Positions 1 to 15,468 of a stretch of DNA of 64,000 nt are shown piece by piece. A program made the position numbers and the translations under genes. The notes under the pieces were generated by a model, which saw only the letters and a program-made list of their open reading frames with translations, searched no databases and was not told the origin of the DNA. The stretch is from Chenopodium formosanum (taxonomy: Eukaryota > Streptophyta > Magnoliopsida > Caryophyllales > Amaranthaceae), in contig CM044857.1 in the NCBI GenBank assembly GCA_024500155.1, forward strand, positions 6,574,501 to 6,638,500. Reading direction: 5' to 3'. Numbering within the stretch: the stretch's first letter is position 1; each line of letters begins with the position of its first letter.

Positions 1-139
1 GGCAGGCATGTCGTTGATTCATTTATTAGTTTCACCTGTTTGTTTGAATTGTTCTTTATCCCGCTTTTTGGTTTTAAGGACGAAGATCGTGTTAGAAAAA
101 ATTTATATTGGGGAACATTAATGGCAGAGTGATGACCAA

Positions 140-735
140 ATCATCCCTAAAAAAAAAAAAAAAAAGAAATTTTGACTTTTAACAAAAAAAAAAATCAAAA
201 AATTGTTTTTTACCACCAAAAATTCTAAAAATTTTATTTTACCATAAAAAAAAATTCTAAAAATTGTTTTTTCACCACCTAACGTCAAGAAAACTGTTAA
301 ATCTAACGGTTTAAAAAAAATTTCTTCGAATTTCGTGCGCAAAACATGTTCTTCATAGATTTAGGAGAGCATTTTGTTCCTTTGGGACCAATTTGAGGTC
401 AACATTGAAAAAAAATGATCGAAAATGCCGCATTTTGCATGTTTTACGCAAATCGAGGTATTTTTAAACACGCAAAACGAGGCATTATTGATCATTTTTT
501 GTCAATTCCGACCTTAAATTAGTTCCTTAGGTCCAAAATGCACCCCAAAACCCCTAAAGATCATGTGTTTGACACGAAAATCAAAGAATTTAAAAAATTC
601 TTTTAGGTTTTTGAGGACAGGTGGTAAAAAAAACAACTTTTAATTTTTTATTTGGTGGTAAAATATAAGTTTTGGAAGTTTTGGTGGGAAAAAATAATTT
701 TTTAAATTTTTTTGGTGGTAAAAGTAAAAAAAATC
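140..735. mobile_element. Fold-back (long inverted repeat) element
   Basis: The two halves are imperfect inverted copies around a centre near 450. The left arm about 325-445 (motifs TTTGTTCCTTTGGGACC and AAAATGATC) is mirrored by about 475-590. The outer arms are A/T runs broken by a recurring GGTGGTAAAA motif. There is no coding potential. The outer ends lie in homopolymer and I could not fix a TSD, so the limits are approximate. The structure suits a non-autonomous long-TIR DNA transposon, possibly Mutator-like. Its inner arms resemble the element at 33969-34493, sharing CTCGTTTTGCGT and the GGAATT-GCAAAAAAT region. Positions 1-139 show nothing I recognise. Confidence 0.5.
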
Positions 736-836
736 CTAATATGACAATATATGGCACAATAGACCCCACTTAATGGATTTTTGGACGGCAACAATTAAGT
801 GGTGGTAAAATCAAATTTTATAAAAAAATTTGTGGT

Positions 837-1012
837 TTTTGTGAAATAAGAGGAAAGATGAGAGAGAATTAATCTGTGTGTATTTATTCCATAGAGTAGG
901 AGATATATATACAAATACAATGCTAGGGTTTGTTTTGAGAATAGTAAACCCTAGATCTAGAATGTTCCGGAGAGTACAGGAGTATATAGTCATTCACAAA
1001 TATTTCATAACA
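837..1012 (-). repeat. 3' LTR of the outer element
   Basis: This 176-bp LTR starts TGTTATGAAA on the minus strand at 1012 and ends at 837. It matches 31418-31601 closely over its whole length apart from a short indel (AGAGATTG region) and scattered substitutions. The left TSD GTGGT is at 832-836. Confidence 0.8.
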
Positions 1013-1230
1013 CTCCCCCTTGGATGTCTATTATCGAAGACTGTGCCTCATTAAAACCTTACTAGGAAAAACCCTGTGGGATAAAAACCTAATGAAGGAA
1101 AAAGAGTATAACATTCTTCGTAACATGCTCAGGATGCTGCCTCATTAAAAAACCTTACCAAAAAAATCAAATGTGGGACAAAACCATGGTTAAGGGAAAA
1201 AGAGTGCAGCGCGTATTTTCTCCCCCTGAT
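1013..1230 (-). promoter_or_regulatory. Polypurine tract and duplicated 3' module (outer element)
   Basis: The PPT (AGGGGGAG on minus) is followed by a two-copy module, plus-strand motifs GCCTCATTAAAACCTT, CTAGGAAAAACCC, GTGGGATAAAAACC and GGAAAAAGAGT, at about 1046-1090 and 1139-1207. It closes with another CTCCCCCTGATG. The same arrangement precedes the 3' LTR of the Copia element at 5814, although the LTRs differ. A role in RNA structure, packaging or plus-strand priming is possible but unproven. Confidence 0.55.
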
Positions 1231-6028
<4,798 letters not shown>

Positions 6029-6250
6029 CTCCCCCTTGAATGTTCACATGATCACGGGGAGTAAGTTGCCTCATTAAAACCTTTCTAGGTAAAACCCAGT
6101 GGGATAAAAACCGTAGCTAAAGAAAAAGAGTTCAACGATATTGTATTATATGCTCTAGTATACCGCCTCATTAAAAACCTTGTCAGGAAAAACCTAGTGG
6201 GATAAAAACCTGATCAAAGGGAAAAAGAGTGCAGTACATATAATACTCCC
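6029..6250 (-). promoter_or_regulatory. PPT and duplicated 3' module (inner Copia)
   Basis: CAAGGGGGAG on minus abuts the LTR. Two copies of the GCCTCATTAAAA...GTGGGATAAAAACC...AAAAAGAGT module follow at about 6070-6130 and 6166-6232, ending in CTCCCCCTGAT. It is similar in layout and sequence to 1013-1230. Confidence 0.6.
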
Positions 6251-6257
6251 CCTGATT

Positions 6258-7880
6258 TCAGCATAGTTCACGAAGATGTCGCATTCCGATTTTGTGAACT
6301 AACTGCTCAAATTTCTTCGAAGGAAGTGATTTGGTGAACAGGTCGGCAAGTTTGTCACAAGACTGAATTTGCTGGATATCTATTTCCTTATCCTTTTGCA
6401 GATCATACGTGAAGAATAGTTTTGGGGTTTGTTTTATCTCCCTTAATATATCCTTTCGTTGCTTGAGAGATGCATGTTGTGTTGTCTTCAAAGATGATGG
6501 TTGGATTTCTTGTTATTGCGTTCATTTATTACCGATCATCGACCTTAGCCATACACATTCTCGTCCTGCTTCATAGAGAGCTATCAACTCTGCATGATTC
6601 GATGATGTCACGGTTAATGTCTGCTTTGTTGATTTTCATGATATTGTAGTGCCACCATAAGTGAAAACATATCCATTTTGTGACTTGGCATTTTGAGGAT
6701 TCGATAAGTATCCAGTGTCTGCGTACCCAATGAGAGTAGCATCCTGTTTTGGTTGATAATATAAACCAAGGTCTTGTGTCCCTCGTAGGTACCGGAGTAA
6801 GTGTTGAACTCCCTTCCAATGGCTATATGTTGGTGCATTGATGTGCCTGGCTAACAAGTTCACAGAGCAAGCTATGTCGGGTCTAGTGTTGTTAGCTAAG
6901 TACATTAAGGCTCCAATTGCACTTAAGTATGGTACTTTTGGACCTAGAATTTTTTCATTTTCTTCTCGGGGTCTGAATGGATCATTTTTCATATTCAAAG
7001 AACGAATAACCATTGGGAAGTTGGTTGGAGTTGCTTTGTCCATGAAAAATCTTTTCAAAACTCTTTCTATATAGTTTGATTGATGGACAAAAATACCATG
7101 ACTCAAGTGCTCAATTTGAAATCCAAGGCAAAATTTAGTTTTCCCAAGGTCTTTCATCTCAAATTCTTTCATCAAGTATTTTGCAGTTTTCTCGAGTTCA
7201 TTTGGAATTCCAATGATATTCAAATCATCAACATAAACTGCAATGATAGCGAATCCTATTGTGATCGCTTTATGAAAACACAAGGACTAACTTGGGTTTT
7301 CTTGAATCCTTCTTTCATAAGGTATTCACTCAGACGGTTATACCACATCCTTCCAGATTGTTTCAATCCATAAAGTGACCTTTTTAGTTTTATGGAAAGC
7401 AATTGTCTAGGCTTGTGGTTTTTTGGTAATTTTAGTCCTTCGGGGACTTCCATGTAAATGTATGTATCGAGTGACCCATACAAACACGCAGTCACTACAT
7501 CCGTTAATCGCATTTGCAATCCTTTTGTGACTGTCAAACTTACCAGAAATCTTAATGTAGTTGCATCAACTAATAGAGAATATGTTTCTTCATAATCAAT
7601 CCCTGGAATTTGAGAAAATCCTTAGGCTACAAGTCTTGCCTTGTATCTTACTATCTCATTTTTCCAATAAATTTTCTCACAAATACCCATTTGTATCCAA
7701 CGGGTTTTACACCTGCTGGTGTAAGGGTTATTTTTTCGAAAACTTCTCGTTTTTCAAGTGACTTTAACTCAGCCAGCATTGCCAATCACTCCTGTGTCGA
7801 CATTCTTCTACTATTCTTGGTTCAACATCATTTTTATCAGACACAATGTCGATTGCGATGGAATTTGCAAATATTTCATC
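6258..7880 (-). pseudogene. Copia reverse transcriptase and RNase H, broken
   Basis: This is the C-terminal part of a Copia pol. RT is recognised from the segment leading to SLYGLKQSGRMWYNRL (about 7390) and the catalytic YVDD at 7224-7235. Next comes YLSAIGALMYLANNTRPDI (about 6900) and the RNase H tail KLADLFTKSLP near 6320. The reading is spread over at least three frames (about 7256-7537, 6636-7283 and 6258-6491), so several indels separate the pieces. The RT active-site motif survives but the polyprotein cannot be made intact. It follows the integrase segment directly, as expected for Copia order. Confidence 0.85.
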
Positions 7881-9745
7881 CACGATAACATCTTTCCTAT
7901 TCCACCAAGTCTTGGTAGAGACGTAATTCATTGAAATTTCATTGTTATCGATGTTTTGAACGTCTTGTTTATTCCTTGTAGGATTGTCTTCTTGTTCGTC
8001 CCCTTTTGGATTATCATCATTTTCCACATTTGGTCTTTCTTGACCTTCTGACGGGGGAACATCATTAGTCTCATTTTCTATTCTGTCCAATCTTTTCAAT
8101 TTCCTTGGTTTAAAGTCTTTTGAACCAAGTGGTCTCCCACGCTTTCTACGTGCTTGAGATTCATTTTCAATTGCCTTATTACCCGTTGGGATTTCAATAC
8201 GTGCAGGAGCATTTTCTTCTGGTATATGTGATTTTGTCACCTTCTTTGTGTCTACAAATGCATCAGGCAATTGATTTGCAACACTTTGTAAATGAACAAT
8301 TTTCTTGATTTCTTGTTCACACATATTTGTTCGTGGGTCTAGCATCAATAATTGTGTTGCATTCCAAGTAATTTCTATTTCTTTCTTGCGTGGGTCCAAT
8401 TTCTCTCCCACTAAGGCAGGGAATACTGTTTCATTAAAATGACAGTCGGCAAATCTAGCCATAAATAAGTCACCAGTCAATGGTTCAAGATAGTTAATTA
8501 TAGAGGGGGATTCAAATCCGACATAAATTCCCAGTCTTCTTTATAGACCCATTTTTGTTCATCGGGGTGGAGCAATGGGAATATATACAACACAACCAAA
8601 GATTTTTAGATGTGAGATACTTGGTTCTCGACCACAAACAAGTTGTAGTGGTGAGAATTTATGATAAGCTGTAGGTCCCAATCTAATTAGTGCTGCTGCA
8701 TGTATTATAGCATGTCCCCAAGCAGATGATGACAATTTTGACCTCATTAATAACGGTTTTGCAATAAATTGTAATCTCTTAAATAGTGATTTAGCTAGAC
8801 CATTTTGTGTATGAACATGAGCTACTGGGTGTTCAACATCAATTCCAATTGACATACAATAATCATTTTATGTTTGGGATGTAAATTCCCCAGCATTTTC
8901 GAGCCTTATTTTCTATATTGTATGATCTGGGAATTGTGCTCTTAATTTGATAATTTGGGCAAGTAATTTCGCAAAAGCAACATTTCTGCTTGAGAGTAGA
9001 CTAACATGTGACCATCATGTAGAAGCATCAATTAAGACCATGAAATACCGAAATGGTCCACATGCTGGATTAACTGGTCCACAAATATCTCACTAAATTC
9101 TTTCCAAGAATTTTGGAGATTCAGTAGCAATTTTGTTCATAGATGGCCTTATTATTAATTTGCCAAGTGAACATGTAGAGCATGTTAATTCATCTGATCG
9201 AGGAATTTTGACATTTCTTATTGAATGTCCAACTGAATGTGCTATTATTCTTCGCATCATCCTAGTTGCTAGATGTCCCAAACGATCATGCCATAAAATA
9301 ATCAAATGTTTGTCATCTAACTTCTGGTTAGATATCATATTGACTTTCACGGGTTGTATGTTTATACGATATAACCCCGAAGAAAATGCTGGCAATTTCT
9401 CATATATATGTTTCTTGCCATGTTTTTCTACCGTAAGGCATATATACTCTTTTGTTGTCATTGTTTCTAAATGAAAGCCATTTTGGCGTACATCTTTAAA
9501 TCTTATGAGATTTCTTCGAGATTTACTCGAATATAAAGCATTATTGATTATCAATTTTGTCCCATTTGGAAGCATTATACAAGCCTTTCCAAATCGTTCA
9601 ATTCATTTTGCTGACCCAGAAATAGTATTTTCATTGCTTGAAACAAGTTTAGTTGTGAAAAATATTTTCTATCCTTCAAGATAGTATGTGTTGTTCTGTT
9701 GTCCAAAAGGCATTGATATTCGGAACTGACTTTAGGCAGATCCAT
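7881..9745 (-). pseudogene. Copia protease and integrase, broken
   Basis: A protease remnant near 9700-9740 reads LLDNRTTHTIL, close to the Copia aspartic protease pattern but with arginine where a small residue is expected. The segment 9093-9575 is a GAG-pre-integrase region with HDRLGH and a CSTC pair. The segment 8559-8855 is the C-terminal end of the integrase core (WGHAIIHAAALIR, LKIFGCVVYIP). The segment 7881-8480 is the low-complexity charged linker between integrase and RT. Stops and shifts interrupt all parts. In life it would integrate the cDNA made by the downstream RT. Confidence 0.75.
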
Positions 9746-9900
9746 ATCTTCATAAAATAAATTTGAGATTAGTTTAGAATAATATCATACAAACTTTTAT
9801 TGATGATAGAAATTAAAAGTACATAACTAGAACTTTAAAATACATGACATAAAGAAAATACATTAAAACATAATATATGTTACATTAGTAGATGAGAAAC

Positions 9901-10998
9901 CTAAGCATTGCTATTTTCTCCAAGGATGAAATCATTTCCGATTTCAGTATTATCCATGAAATAATCAGACACATCAAGGTTGTGACAAGGAGCATTTTCT
10001 TCGTTAACATAATTTGCTTCTGCATTTTTCTCCTTGCCTTTTATGGAAGCGTGATAAAGGTCTACCAAATGTTTGGCCGTACGACAAGTACGTCCCCAAT
10101 GCCCTGTCATGCCACATCTATAACATATGTCTTTTCCTTTTGAAGGAGTTTGTTTGTGGCTTCCAGATGACTGTCCCTTCTGTTTTTCAAAATTTTTGAA
10201 ATTATTGTTTCTTTGAAAATTGTTTTTACCACGACCATGGCCACGTCCGCAATAATTTCCACGGTCTCTTCCACAGCCATTGTAATTTCCATATCCACCT
10301 CTTTGTGTAGCATTTGACTCGAGTGGATAAGAATTTGTTGCATTTGCCTCATGATGAGTGGCCAAAGACCCAGTTGGTCTAAGATTATGATTTTTCAACA
10401 AAAGTTCACTATTTTGTTCCGCAACAAGCAATACACTCATTAATTCATTAAACCTTTTGAAACCTCTTTCACGATATTGTTCTTGCAACAGTATGTTTCT
10501 TGCATGAAAGGTAGTGAGTGTTTTTTCAATCATTTGTTCATCGGTGACTGGATGATCACATTATCTCAATATAGATACTATCTCATGTATATTTTAATTG
10601 TAATCAATTACAGATTTGAAATCCTGAAATCGTAAATTTGTCCGGTCAATTAATGCCTTAGTAAGGAGCACCCTTTTGCGGTGTCCAAATCTTTCATTAA
10701 GGTAGTCCCATAATTCTTTGGGATCTTCAACCATCATATACTCAGTTTTGAGGTCTTCATGTAAATGATGACTTAACAACACTAAGGATTTTGCCTTATC
10801 TTGTTCAGTTACAGGTTTTACAACCGTCATTGCAGAAGTGGTAGTATCAGTTGTTTGACTAGAGGGACTTTTATTTTCTTTAACAGTGTGCTCCAAGCCT
10901 TGAGCTTTCAAATTCATCATTGCATCCACTTTCCATTCCAGAAATTTCTTTCCAGATAAGTCTAAGATGCTGAATTATCTTTTCATAAGGTCTCCCAT
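9901..10998 (-). pseudogene. Copia gag with CCHC zinc knuckle, broken
   Basis: The minus-strand ATG at 10996-10998 starts the gag. After six codons an in-frame TAA interrupts it. The N-terminal part (10594-10929) reads KFLEWKVDAMMNLKAQGLEH with an ELWDYLNERFGHRKRV motif. The C-terminal part (9901-10533) holds a canonical CX2CX4HX4C knuckle, CYRCGMTGHWGRTC, at 10084-10125. A shift near 10540-10590 separates the halves. Gag would package the element RNA in the cytoplasm. The start is chosen because it is the first ATG that leads into recognisable gag sequence. Confidence 0.8.
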
Positions 10999-12025
10999 TT
11001 TAGCTACAACAAATTATGTGATAATTAGTTTCTAATAATAAATCATATGTGCAACCCATATGTTTAGTTCTTCCATATTTATAGTTAGGTTAATAAAACA
11101 CGTGATAATTAAATTTAACAATAATAAACCATAAATTTAACAATAATAAACCATAAATAATATAGTTCTCTTCTCCCCCTTGGTTTATTATTGTGAGTAA
11201 TTATATGATTAGGCAAAAAATTAATCATGTTAGTTGCAAAAAAAAAAAAAAAAAAAAAAAAAAAACAGCAAAATGACAACAATAACAGTCGTAACAATAA
11301 TTATAATGATAATTGTAATATTGTACAATGATGATTAATAACAACAAATCATAATAAAACAAAATTTAGCTTTTAATCTACTAAAATGACAAAATAAGTG
11401 AGTTTTACTTTTACATAATGACAAAAATTAATATTGCTACTAATAAAACTACAAGCACCGTAATTAGAAGGAAATATTGTTTTATCTTCCTTAATCTTCC
11501 TCAAAAGTGAAGGTGTGGGTATTTTGGGTGTTTTGGTTGCCGTCGTCGGGGAACATATCGGAGAAGAAGGGGGTGAAAATTTTTGGGTGATTTTTGGATA
11601 AAAAGTGGGAAGGGATAAAGGATTTGTGGTGTAATTGGGGGAAAATCTGCCTTTTATAGAGGTAGGTTTATCCGTTACTACTTTGTATAACTATAAAAAT
11701 ATCATATAATAATCTAATGTACTGGCAAAAATTATGGTCCAAATATATATATTTATAATTGTAAAAGGTTATCACACTGGGAATGCAAGCCATAGTGGTC
11801 CGAGAGCCCTAATATCTATAAAAGATCATGGGTTCGAAAACAGAAAGAAACACAAAAAGTATGTAAAAGCAAGAAAAAAATAATAAGTATAAAAAGGCTG
11901 CATCTTTTTGTTAATTTAGTTAATAATATGCATGCAAAGTTACTACTAAGCAATTATAATAACTAAAATTAAACTTAACGTAAAGATGAGCATGCAACAT
12001 GCATGAATAAAACCAATATATCAAC
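10999..12025. other. AT-rich leader and unassigned sequence upstream of the Copia gag
   Basis: This holds a direct repeat AATTTAACAATAATAAACC at about 11110-11150, an A-run of about 28 bases at 11239-11265, and on minus a TATA-like CTATAAAAGGCAG near 11656 followed by a pyrimidine-rich stretch to 11470. That promoter-like segment does not match the 3' LTR at 5814. A tRNA-like segment follows (separate entry). No coding region is seen. Confidence 0.4.
11775..11880 (+). mobile_element. Possible tRNA-derived SINE
   Basis: Plus-strand AAGCCATAGTGGTCCGAGAG resembles a pol III A box region. GGGTTCGAAAAC about 55 bases downstream resembles a B box (GGTTCGANNC). It is followed by an A-rich tail-like stretch. 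The spacing fits tRNA-derived plant SINEs, but no TSD was found and the cloverleaf is not complete. It is not a functional tRNA gene. Confidence 0.3.
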
Positions 12026-13906
12026 TGTAGGGAATATTTCAAGCATCCCACACTTGAGCCCCACTGTGATCGTACACTTAAGCATGGTGGCGTCCAAAGG
12101 GAAGGAAGCTAGAGAAAAAGAGTCGCCAACAAGTTTTAGGAACTTGTAAACCGTTCACAGGGTGAAGGTTACACCCCTTCACGATCCATAAGATCGCTAA
12201 CTCCATAGTGGTCTTGAACCATGACTGGATATTCGGGGATAAAGATACAAATCCAACCTAAAATAGATTGAACCTGCCCTAAAAATTGGCCTCTACTTTA
12301 TTCTTCTCATATTCATGTACGCTTTCTGACTAACATACAATCAATATATTAATCTTAAACCTGTTTAATCTATGTTGGTTGAATATTAATGCACAAACAA
12401 ATCTATTATTGGCGATCACTTGAATTAAAATCACATTAGCCTAAACAAAATTATTAATTATCTTATTAAGCGTGATTTCAAGTACAAATTCCCTTTAGTC
12501 CTGCAAGAGAGGGCGTGATCAAGCAATAACAATAATATATCAAGCAACATAATATTATTGATACGACAAATCATCATAATAATCTCAATAAAGCACAAAA
12601 ATATTAGCAAGATCCTAGGCATGATACTAACAAGATTAATAACAAATACTAGCATGTCACTAAACAATAAAGATCAAAACTTTATCCCTAACTGATATTA
12701 ACATGGTAGAAGAAAATAGGAAGCAACCTAAGCTTGATACTAAAAAACAATAAATAACATCCTAATTTGATACTGGGAATCAATATAATTTAAGCATGCT
12801 TTCTAAAGTTATAGAACAATAAAACAACTTACTTTGTTGCCTCGTATCTCTTTCTATCAAAACAATACACACGTTAGTAACTTCAAGGAAAATATTAAAT
12901 CAAACAATTAATTTAAATAATTGAAATAAGGATTTGGGACTAAACCCTCTAAAATTGTCAACCTTTCACGTTTAGGGCGAAGGCAACTTTGAGCTTGGCT
13001 AGGTGTGTCTAGAACTCGTGAATGCGGTATTGTGTTTGAAAAAAGAAGGCTTAGAAAGAGGGAGAAAGAAATAATAAGCTTTGCTTTTAGAGAGAAGAGA
13101 ATAGAATTAGATGATTGTTGATGATGTTGAATAAGTAAAAACGGGGAAATACAACCCCATTTACAAGGAAAAGTCCTGAAACGATCAGAAAAAGATCGAA
13201 TTCGATTCGGAGTAAAACTACTCCCATCGCGACACGACAGGGTCCATCGCAACGCGATGGTTCTAACGCGGCGCGACAGCTTCATCGTGGCGCGATGGAG
13301 CCGTCGTTTCGCGATGGTCCACGCGTTAACTCAAAGCCGTACAGAGTCCTTAATCTAATTAAATTAGATTAATTAACGTCCGTACGTACTTATTTTTTAA
13401 AATCAGATTTAATCTTTCAAAACACTTGTTTTATTCCAAATAAAACTCTTTATTTTTCCTAAAAGATAATTACTAATCCTAATAACCTTCTAGATTATTC
13501 TAGAAAATGAAAATCAATCCTAATGATCTTAGGAATATTATTAATGGGCCCTCCACTTGATCATTAGGCCGTATAAAATCATTTCGGGCCCAATTTAGTA
13601 TTTTGGCCATAACTTCCTCACTATTCATCGGAATTGGGCTTATAATATAGCGTTGGAAAGCTTTTTTCGAGCCCAATGCAAATACACCATTATTGGACCC
13701 TCATCATGGACCAAACTAAACTGGACTGGACATTTTCCATAAATAGAGTACGAAAATAAATATTTTCGAAAATAGAAAGAAGTATTTTTATTAAAACAAC
13801 CACATTACAAGACTTTTCACATTTTCACCTTGTTCGATAATCAAACGACGTGAAAGATATTTATCACTGGGTTTGGTTTTTGGGGAGACACAATCAGGTG
13901 TCTACA
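12026..13906 (-). repeat. 3' LTR of the Tat element (TGTAGACACC family)
   Basis: On minus it starts TGTAGACACC at 13906 and ends ATTCCCTACA at 12026, 1881 bp. Three further family members occur at 17929-19994 (+), 40043-42078 (-) and, truncated, 49175-57441 (-). It includes a CpG island at 13223-13318 upstream of a decayed TATA (TGTAAATGG near 13160). Confidence 0.85.
13223..13318 (-). promoter_or_regulatory. CpG-rich repeat island upstream of LTR promoter (Tat 3' LTR)
   Basis: Variants of a roughly 14-22 bp unit with CATCGCGNCGCGATGG cores are repeated in a strongly AT-rich neighbourhood. It lies just upstream of the position that holds TATAAATAG in the related solo LTR at 17929. That solo LTR lacks the island altogether. 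Confidence 0.6.
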
Positions 13907-13920
13907 GAAGCCCCCACTTT
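13907..13920 (-). promoter_or_regulatory. Polypurine tract of the Tat element
   Basis: Minus strand AAAGTGGGGGCTTC directly precedes the LTR start TGTAGACACC. It fixes the LTR at 12026-13906 as a 3' LTR and the element as minus-strand. Confidence 0.8.
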
Positions 13921-14129
13921 GACTGAGTTTGGAGAGACGTAAGTTTCGAAAACAAAAGTCAAAGTAGCGATATGGACAAAGAATGATTCAGAACGTTCTA
14001 TGATCCTAAATCATTCTTGTAACGCCGATACCTGCAAACTAGCGTTAGTTAAACAGATAAAAGAGTTAGAAACGCGTATCTTGCATCTTCGAGTACACGT
14101 CTCTAGGGTAACCGAACTTTGTTATTGTA

Positions 14130-14560
14130 TTTGTTGTGACGACTTCTGCAGTGCCTCGTGAACGCAATCTGAAGGTAATAGTGCCTCGCTATCTTCATTT
14201 GTCTGTGACAATCCTCCATAGTACCTCGGGAACATCGTTGAAGGTGATTGTACCTCCTCATCTCCAGAGTTGTGGCAGTACCTCGTCGTTATAGACAATC
14301 TCCTCTCTACTTTGGGACATCGTCGAAGATCGCTGCTTGTAGCCATCTTCAGTTTCATTGTGACAATCTTCCTAGGGAGATCATCCAAGACCATCGCTTG
14401 TTGATCCTCAGTTTGCTAGTGCTTTGCTGATATATTTTGCTATGATTGCTTGCTGTGCCAGTACCTCGGCACATTTTGTAATGAGCCGGTACTTTGACGC
14501 TTGCTCTTGATTGTGAACCAATACCTTGGTGCTTGTGATGAGCCAGTGCTTAGGCGCTTT
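14130..14560. repeat. Degenerate about 30-bp tandem repeats in the Tat 3' region
   Basis: An octamer G(T/A)RCCTCG recurs at 14151, 14181, 14221, 14250 and 14278, and again near 14460 and 14520, at intervals of 28-40 bases in the first part. The units between are strongly diverged. Variable tandem repeats are known from 3' untranslated regions of Tat/Ogre elements. Confidence 0.4.
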
Positions 14561-14759
14561 AAGCTAAGTGAGAAGATCGTCGTCAGGCCGATCACTTACT
14601 GCGATTGTAATCGAGCCGATTACTAATCATGTCAATTTTCTTATAGGGCTCACTGGCGTACCAAGGAACCCAATTTGCTGAATAAGGTCCACATAACCAG
14701 TTTGGGGCCTAGGAATTGCATCGCTGAGGAAAGGAGGACCAGCGCACCCTGCCAGGTGT

Positions 14760-14832
14760 CATCGTGGCGCGCCAGACCTGTCGCGGCACAACAGTATTAA
14801 CACGGCGCAACAACTCTGTCGCGGCGCGATGG
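14760..14832 (+). promoter_or_regulatory. CpG island upstream of antisense PMD gene
   Basis: Units with TCGCGGCGCGATGG and related cores, followed by TTTTCCGAAATAAAACC. It lies 640 bp upstream of the ATG of the PMD gene at 15469. It resembles 20316-20385, which precedes the second antisense gene. Confidence 0.45.
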
Positions 14833-15468
14833 AGTTGGGTTTTCCGAAATAAAACCTCTTCTTCCTCATTTCGCCGTTTGCTGCTCGTATTGTTCGGTTT
14901 TCGCTTAAAACTTCACCTTGGTCATTCTTGCTCATTTCTCAACCAAATTTGCTCAAATTTCTTGCAAATCGAAGATCTCGATCTCTAGTTTGCCGATCTA
15001 TGTAAGTTTTGCTCCAACTCCTCCTTGTTTGGAAGAATTTCGTGTGTTTTATTTGTGAATTTTTAAAAAATTCGAAAATGCCTTTACTTATTTTGCTTTG
15101 TTTGTCAAATTTCTTGCCATGAAATTGCTTGTTTATGCTTGTATATTACCTTAGGAGTGTTTTGAGACTTGTTTGACTCAATTTGGTAAAAGAACGATTT
15201 GCCATTGTTGGGCACTTTGAGTTCGTGAGAACAATGTGACTTGTTTTTCGTGCTTTTGTTAGCTATTCATGCTCAATTTGTCACAATATTTGTCATGGTA
15301 TTGCAAGTATTTGTCTGATTACTTGAGAATGCTATTTTTGCTTGAATAAAAAACATGCTCTATTTTAGTATTACATACTTTTTTTTTTTTTCAAACATAG
15401 TATCATGAGGCTAGGCGAACCTTAGATACCATGGAGCCTTTCATTTACCGTTTTCTTGCATAATTAAC

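Noticed and set aside
11239..11265. Poly-A tail of a LINE or processed pseudogene
   Set aside because: No upstream LINE or gene body and no TSD; a simple A-run in AT-rich sequence.
11775..11880. Functional tRNA gene
   Set aside because: A and B boxes are only approximate, and no acceptor stem or full cloverleaf can be drawn; kept as a possible SINE.
13223..13318. CRISPR-like array
   Set aside because: Repeat units vary, there are no unique equal-length spacers, and the setting is a plant LTR.
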